Virus record (IMG/VR): IMGVR_UViG_3300024999_000024
Span: 1 to 40,318 of that record
Length of the DNA: 40,318 nt
Source of the DNA: a virus
Reading direction: 5' to 3' (one strand)
Below the pieces are notes generated by a model. It was not told where the DNA came from. It was given only the letters and a program-made list of their open reading frames with translations, and did not search any database. Positions 37,044-40,318 of the stretch are shown one piece after another; within the stretch, counting starts at the first letter, position 1, and each line of letters opens with the position of its first letter. The position numbers were made by a program, and so were the translations under genes.

Positions 37044-37251
37044 GAAATGGTGCGGCGGCGTGGAACGGCGTTAACCGTGTTGATGGCCGGTAAATGGACA
37101 CGCAACTTGCAAGGCAACGACGATTCCGTAACTATGCTCCTAGTCTTGATGGATTCTAGATTAACCACCAAGAGCGAATCGCCCGACCGGAGTTGAGCCA
37201 GCTAGTATCAAACCTAGCCCGCACCACTAGATTCAGTTAGGAGGTAGTATT
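37044..37251. other. Non-coding leader or origin-like region
   Basis: No gene seen. It holds CGTGT/ACACG flanking a 16-base loop, TCTTG-A-TGG paired with CCA-C-CAAGA, GCTAG/CTAGC with an eight-base loop, and five CTAG tetramers in its last 120 bases. AGGAGG near the end is the ribosome site of the 37252 gene. Could be a long structured 5' leader or a replication origin. Confidence 0.35.
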
Positions 37252-37434
37252 ATGAACCTCATAAAAGTGTGTTGCGATTGCAAGAAAGAGTTAGGTAGGC
37301 AAGCCCTACCCGCAGACTACGGAAAAGATAGTCTGCCAGCGGAATACAAAGGCAAAGACTTATATTCACACGGGTTTTGCGATAAGTGCGCCGAGAAGCG
37401 GTTAAAGGAGATAAACAATGGAAAACATAAGTGA
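37252..37434 (+). CDS. Small zinc-finger protein (60 aa)
   Basis: VCCDCKKELG at the start and FCDKCAEKRLKEI at the end provide CxxC pairs that would form one zinc site, with LPADYGKDSLPAEYKGKDLYSHG between. Resembles small TraR/DksA-like or Com-like proteins, but the helical hairpin is too short to assign. AGGAGG precedes the ATG. Overlaps the annealing-protein gene by 17 bases. Confidence 0.65.
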   Translation: MNLIKVCCDCKKELGRQALPADYGKDSLPAEYKGKDLYSHGFCDKCAEKRLKEINNGKHK

Positions 37435-38164
37435 AGCAATTAACAAATTAGAGGTAATAGAAAGGATGAAGGGTGTATTCGCCAAACTGGTGGGCGTGGA
37501 TGTGTCCAGCAAGGTAGAAAAGAAAAATAATCTTTCCTACCTTTCCTGGGCCTATGCTTGGGGGGAAATAAAGAAAGAATATCCGTTAGCCAACTATGCC
37601 GTCTATGATAACAAGGATGGCCTTAACTACCACCACGATGGTAAGACCGCTTGGGTTAGGGTTGGCGTTACGATAGAAGGGTTGGAACACAGGGAAGATC
37701 TGCCGGTAATGAACAATTACAATAAGTCTATCCCTTTGGGGGAAATAACCTCTTTTGATGTAAACAAGAGCATACAGAGGGCCGTTACGAAGGCAATAGC
37801 ACGGCACGGGCTTGGCCTTTACATATATGCGGGTGAAGACCTGCCGGAGTCGCAAGGTAGCACCCCCGCCCCCAAAAGCGAACCTAGGCCCGTTTCTGCC
37901 CCTTCTAGGGCCGATACCGAGCCTCGCACCATAATAGAAAAGTTGTCAGAAGTTAAGCCTACTAAGTCTGACAAGTTCTTTACCCTTGTTTTCGCCAACG
38001 GGCTTAAACTTGGGTGTGGTATGCACACCGCTGCGGAAGCCAACAAGGCCCTTGAGGCCGACCACAAGGTGTCCGTAGAGTATGGCCCTAACGATAAGGG
38101 GTATATGACCTGTCTGTCATTGGTTGAGGTTATCCCCCAGTCAGAAGCGGAAGTCCCCTTCTAG
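37418..38164 (+). CDS. Single-strand annealing protein, DUF1071/Sak3-like
   Basis: 248 aa. Conserved blocks are FAKLVGVDVSSKVEKKNNLSYLSWAYAWGEIKKEYPLANY, LPVMNNYNKSIPL and FDVNKSIQRAVTKAIARHGLGLYIYAGEDLPE, the core pattern of DUF1071 annealing proteins (Rad52-like superfamily). These bind single-stranded DNA made by an exonuclease and anneal it to complementary strands. The Pro/Ser-rich linker at about 145-170 joins a C-terminal domain (DKFFTLVFANGLKLGCGMHTA...) perhaps for partner binding. Followed by the exonuclease gene, forming a Red-like pair. Confidence 0.88.
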   Translation: MENISEAINKLEVIERMKGVFAKLVGVDVSSKVEKKNNLSYLSWAYAWGEIKKEYPLANYAVYDNKDGLNYHHDGKTAWVRVGVTIEGLEHREDLPVMNNYNKSIPLGEITSFDVNKSIQRAVTKAIARHGLGLYIYAGEDLPESQGSTPAPKSEPRPVSAPSRADTEPRTIIEKLSEVKPTKSDKFFTLVFANGLKLGCGMHTAAEANKALEADHKVSVEYGPNDKGYMTCLSLVEVIPQSEAEVPF

Positions 38165-38183
38165 CGAAACGCAAATAACGGGC

Positions 38184-38216
38184 TAGACCGGGGCGCGTGT
38201 AACAAATGCCGGTCTA
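38184..38216 (+). promoter_or_regulatory. Hairpin before the exonuclease gene
   Basis: TAGACCGG (38184-38191) pairs perfectly with CCGGTCTA (38209-38216), loop 17 bases. ACGC (38169-38172) and GCGT in the loop (38195-38198) could add a weak interleaved helix. AAGGAGAG and ATG 38232 follow. Likely tunes translation or processing between the annealing protein and exonuclease. Confidence 0.6.
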
Positions 38217-38231
38217 ATTTAAGGAGAGCAA

Positions 38232-39095
38232 ATGAAAATCACGAATAAGCATAATCTTCCGCAGAGCATAGTTAATGCCGTTACTAACGATAGTTACGCT
38301 GGACCGCAGAAGGAGTCAAAGCGGATATCAGTTAGCACTATTAAGGATAGCCCCCGTATCCATTTCCTCAAGATAGCACATTGGGACGAACTGACCGAGG
38401 ATGTCAGCGAAGCTCTTTGGAAGCTCTTGGGCCAGGCCACCCACGCCATACTTGAACGGGCCGAGGATACCAAGAGCATAACCGAGGAACGGGTAGAGGC
38501 CGAACTGGACGGAATAACCATATCGGGACAGATGGATATCCTCCAAGAACACCGCATAGAGGACTACAAGACAACCTCGGCTTGGTCTGTTATCTATAAC
38601 CCCAATGGCAAGAAAGAGTGGGAGGAGCAGTTAAATATCTATCGTTGGCTTGCCTCCAAGAAAGGCTTTGACATAAAGGAACTTGTCATAAACGCCATTC
38701 TTCGGGATCACCAGTCATCCAAGGCCAAACTTGACACCACTTACCCGCAGATACCATTTGTAACTATCAAGTTACCCGTATGGCCCCTTGAACAGACGGA
38801 AGCGTATCTTAAAGACAGAATAGCCAAGTTCAAGGCGTGCATAGGGCTTAAAGACGACGAACTCCCCCCGTGTAGTGCCGAGGAGATGTGGGAGAAGTCC
38901 GGCACTTGGGCCATTATGAAAGATGGCAGAAAGACGGCGGTCAAGGTCTGCTCTACGGAATTAGAGGCCAAGAATATGTGCGCCCCGGATTGCCATATAG
39001 TCTACCGGCCTGGAACCCGTAACCGATGCGAGGAATACTGCCCCGTAAACAAGTTCTGCAATATCTACAAAGCGTATAAAGGAGAATCTAAATGA
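38232..39095 (+). CDS. PD-(D/E)xK exonuclease, Cas4/RecB-like, with Cys cluster
   Basis: 287 aa. LWKLLGQATHAILERAED (H71), ISGQMDILQ (D102), HRIEDYKTT (D111, K113) and EEQLNIYRWLA (Q133) are the ordered active-site motifs of the PDDEXK_1/RecB nuclease family. Near the C terminus CAPDC...RCEEYCPVNKFC places cysteines at 250, 254, 266, 270 and 276, like the iron-sulfur cluster of Cas4/AddB-type nucleases, although the N-terminal partner cysteine is absent. It would resect DNA ends for the annealing protein. AAGGAGAG precedes the ATG. Confidence 0.85.
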   Translation: MKITNKHNLPQSIVNAVTNDSYAGPQKESKRISVSTIKDSPRIHFLKIAHWDELTEDVSEALWKLLGQATHAILERAEDTKSITEERVEAELDGITISGQMDILQEHRIEDYKTTSAWSVIYNPNGKKEWEEQLNIYRWLASKKGFDIKELVINAILRDHQSSKAKLDTTYPQIPFVTIKLPVWPLEQTEAYLKDRIAKFKACIGLKDDELPPCSAEEMWEKSGTWAIMKDGRKTAVKVCSTELEAKNMCAPDCHIVYRPGTRNRCEEYCPVNKFCNIYKAYKGESK

Positions 39096-39271
39096 GCGTA
39101 ACTGAACTAGCCGCCATAGAACAAATGCTACTCAAAAAGATAGCCGCATATGCCGAGGTACACGATGACCCCAAAGTAATGCCCCATACCCGTGTATCTT
39201 GTCGGGACACTATCTCGCAGTTAGAGGAGATACTGGAAGTGGTGCAGAAGTATATTGGGAGGTATGTATGA
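39092..39271 (+). CDS. Small helical protein (59 aa)
   Basis: Begins MSVTELAAIEQMLLKKIAAY and ends DTISQLEEILEVVQKYIGRYV: two helices able to form a coiled coil. ATGA overlaps with both neighbours and AAAGGAGAA upstream support translation. Function unknown. Confidence 0.65.
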   Translation: MSVTELAAIEQMLLKKIAAYAEVHDDPKVMPHTRVSCRDTISQLEEILEVVQKYIGRYV

Positions 39272-39648
39272 GAGAGATAAAGTTTAGGGCGTGGAATACT
39301 TATACCAACGAAATGGAAGAAGATACGGGGAACGCTAGGATATTTGATTATAACGCCACTGTTGGACATCCCATTATGCAGTTCACCGGCCTAAAAGACA
39401 AGAATGGGAAAGAAATATATGAGGGGGATATAGTTGGATTTGATGACAGCATATTCCCTGTTGAATGGGGCGAATATGGGGATTCAGAATATGTAGACAG
39501 ATTGGAATGTTGGGTAGTAGATGGTTCCCCCCTTTCTTGCCTTGTATATTATACAGGTGTTAATTACTGGAGAGGACACAAAACAGAAAGCGGAGTGTCG
39601 GTAATAGGTAACATCTACGAAACCCCCAAACTCCTGGAGGCCAAATGA
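39268..39648 (+). CDS. YopX-family protein (126 aa)
   Basis: Begins MREIKFRAWNTYTNEMEEDT, then PIMQFTGLKDKNGKEIYEGDIV: the two signature blocks of the YopX family (R-E-I-K-F-R-A-W, then Q-x-T-G-L-K-D-K-N-G-x-E-I-Y-E-G-D-I-V), a small beta-rich fold common in phages with unknown role. The start at 39268 is set by the ATGA overlap. Ends with a CTGGAGG ribosome site for the next gene. Confidence 0.9.
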   Translation: MREIKFRAWNTYTNEMEEDTGNARIFDYNATVGHPIMQFTGLKDKNGKEIYEGDIVGFDDSIFPVEWGEYGDSEYVDRLECWVVDGSPLSCLVYYTGVNYWRGHKTESGVSVIGNIYETPKLLEAK

Positions 39649-39836
39649 CCCCCATCTCCCGCCTAATCAAGCACATAGAAACCCGTAAAGCCCTATTACT
39701 CAACGATGCCCATAATACAGACCTACCCCATTGGAAACAGGCTTATAATCTCGCTTGGGCCGAGTTAGATAGTATGGCTAGGCTTGCACAGCAGATGGTT
39801 GAGTTGGACAAAGACTATAAGAAGAAGGTGAAATAA
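39645..39836 (+). CDS. Hypothetical helical protein (63 aa)
   Basis: Sequence begins MTPISRLIKHIETRKALLLN and continues with two long helices ending in QQMVELDKDYKKKVK. No family recognised. CTGGAGG precedes the ATG, which overlaps the YopX-like stop. Confidence 0.6.
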   Translation: MTPISRLIKHIETRKALLLNDAHNTDLPHWKQAYNLAWAELDSMARLAQQMVELDKDYKKKVK

Positions 39837-39837
39837 T

Positions 39838-40209
39838 ATGGACGAGGAGATATTTTCGTTTCAAGAACGCATAGAAGCGCACGAGAACGACCTAAACAAA
39901 AAGCGGATCTCGTACCAGGTTCTAGGTGAACGCCTAGCCGAGTTAGAAACCCAAGTCCGTAAGACCGCATTAGAGTATATGCATAATAACCCCGATGCCA
40001 AGAAGATGAGCATAGATAAAATAGAACTGGTATCGGCTGCGACACAGGAACAAAAGGCAGACTATTATGAATTAGTAGGTTTGCGAATCCGTGAAAAGAT
40101 AGCAGATAAAATGATAGAATCTATCCACGGGTCAATGTCAAGCGTTCAGTCGTTAATGTCATACTGGAAATCTACGCAGTTCGCAATAACAAACAAGGGG
40201 AATAAATAA
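39838..40209 (+). CDS. Coiled-coil protein (123 aa)
   Basis: Begins MDEEIFSFQERIEAHENDLNKKRISYQVLGERLAELETQVRKTALEY; heptad-like helices at about 6-45 and 85-110. No enzyme motif. Its stop overlaps the ATG of the copy of the 18-206 gene (TAATG), which links the two ends of the contig in one operon. Confidence 0.7.
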   Translation: MDEEIFSFQERIEAHENDLNKKRISYQVLGERLAELETQVRKTALEYMHNNPDAKKMSIDKIELVSAATQEQKADYYELVGLRIREKIADKMIESIHGSMSSVQSLMSYWKSTQFAITNKGNK

Positions 40210-40318
40210 TGGATATCACAACCGAGAAACCTAACCGCATAGCCTACAAGCACCTGTATCTTCGCTACAAGGCGTTATTCTTTCTAGCCCTAACCGCTTG
40301 GCTATTCACTATGGGGTT
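40192..40318. repeat. Terminal direct repeat, right copy
   Basis: Exact copy of 1-127. The last 110 bases (40209-40318) encode the first 36 residues of the membrane protein at 18-206 and should not be counted as a separate gene. Confidence 0.95.

Noticed and set aside
1-40318. CRISPR array, insertion sequence or integrase/att module
   Set aside because: No regularly spaced repeats, transposase or recombinase motifs were seen on either strand.

Overview
The window is a single tailed-phage genome, most likely a podovirus of a Gram-negative host, assembled as one contig. The first 127 bases (1-127) recur exactly as the last 127 (40192-40318), so the unique genome is 40,191 bp and is circular or terminally redundant. 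Every supported gene is on the + strand, packed head to tail with ATGA, GTGA and TAATG overlaps. The Gram-negative inference rests on a lipobox lipoprotein, several Sec-type signal peptides and sigma70-like promoters. No integrase, repressor, RNA polymerase, DNA polymerase or tRNA gene was recognised.

Layout. From about 36.9 kb, across the contig join, to 0.95 kb: a recombination operon (DUF1071/Sak3-type annealing protein, Cas4/RecB-like exonuclease, YopX-like protein, small membrane proteins, Lar-like zinc protein). 1.0-4.8 kb: replication and DNA modification (DnaD/O-like initiator, DnaC-like loader, two orphan DNA methyltransferases, NinG-like nuclease). 4.9-10 kb: mostly unknown small early proteins, two HNH genes and a lipoprotein. 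10-11.5 kb: a short operon with a UDP-glucose-dehydrogenase-like enzyme. 11.5-32.9 kb: packaging and virion genes (small and large terminase, portal, scaffold, N4-gp56-type capsid, fibre-like proteins, adaptor, tail nozzle, ejection proteins), interrupted by four glycosyltransferase genes (21.6-25.7 kb). 33.0-34.5 kb: a lysis-like cassette with no recognisable classical endolysin. 34.5-36.9 kb: a calcineurin-like phosphoesterase, a zinc-ribbon protein and a DNA-binding endonuclease-like protein.

The most unusual signal is RNA. Six promoters (about 0.96, 4.8, 6.2, 13.9, 35.9 and 36.9 kb) are each followed by a 60-85-nt element with two long interleaved helices (S1 5', S2 5', S1 3', S2 3') and then a U-rich run. 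The stems differ completely in sequence but the topology is the same, which amounts to covariation within one genome. Five of the six head early or middle operons. The promoters for portal, lysis and dehydrogenase genes lack the element. I do not recognise it as a named RNA family. It could be an attenuator, an antitermination (put-like) signal, a 5' stability element or a set of short phage RNAs. A second family of two compact H-type pseudoknots with identical loop lengths (1, 2 and 7 nt) lies at 13440-13469 and 34524-34555.

The other unusual theme is the cell envelope. At least five proteins encoded in the virion block begin with, or carry near the N terminus, an apparent secretion signal, including the tail nozzle. 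The same block holds four glycosyltransferases. Whether virion proteins are exported, membrane-anchored or glycosylated cannot be decided from sequence alone.
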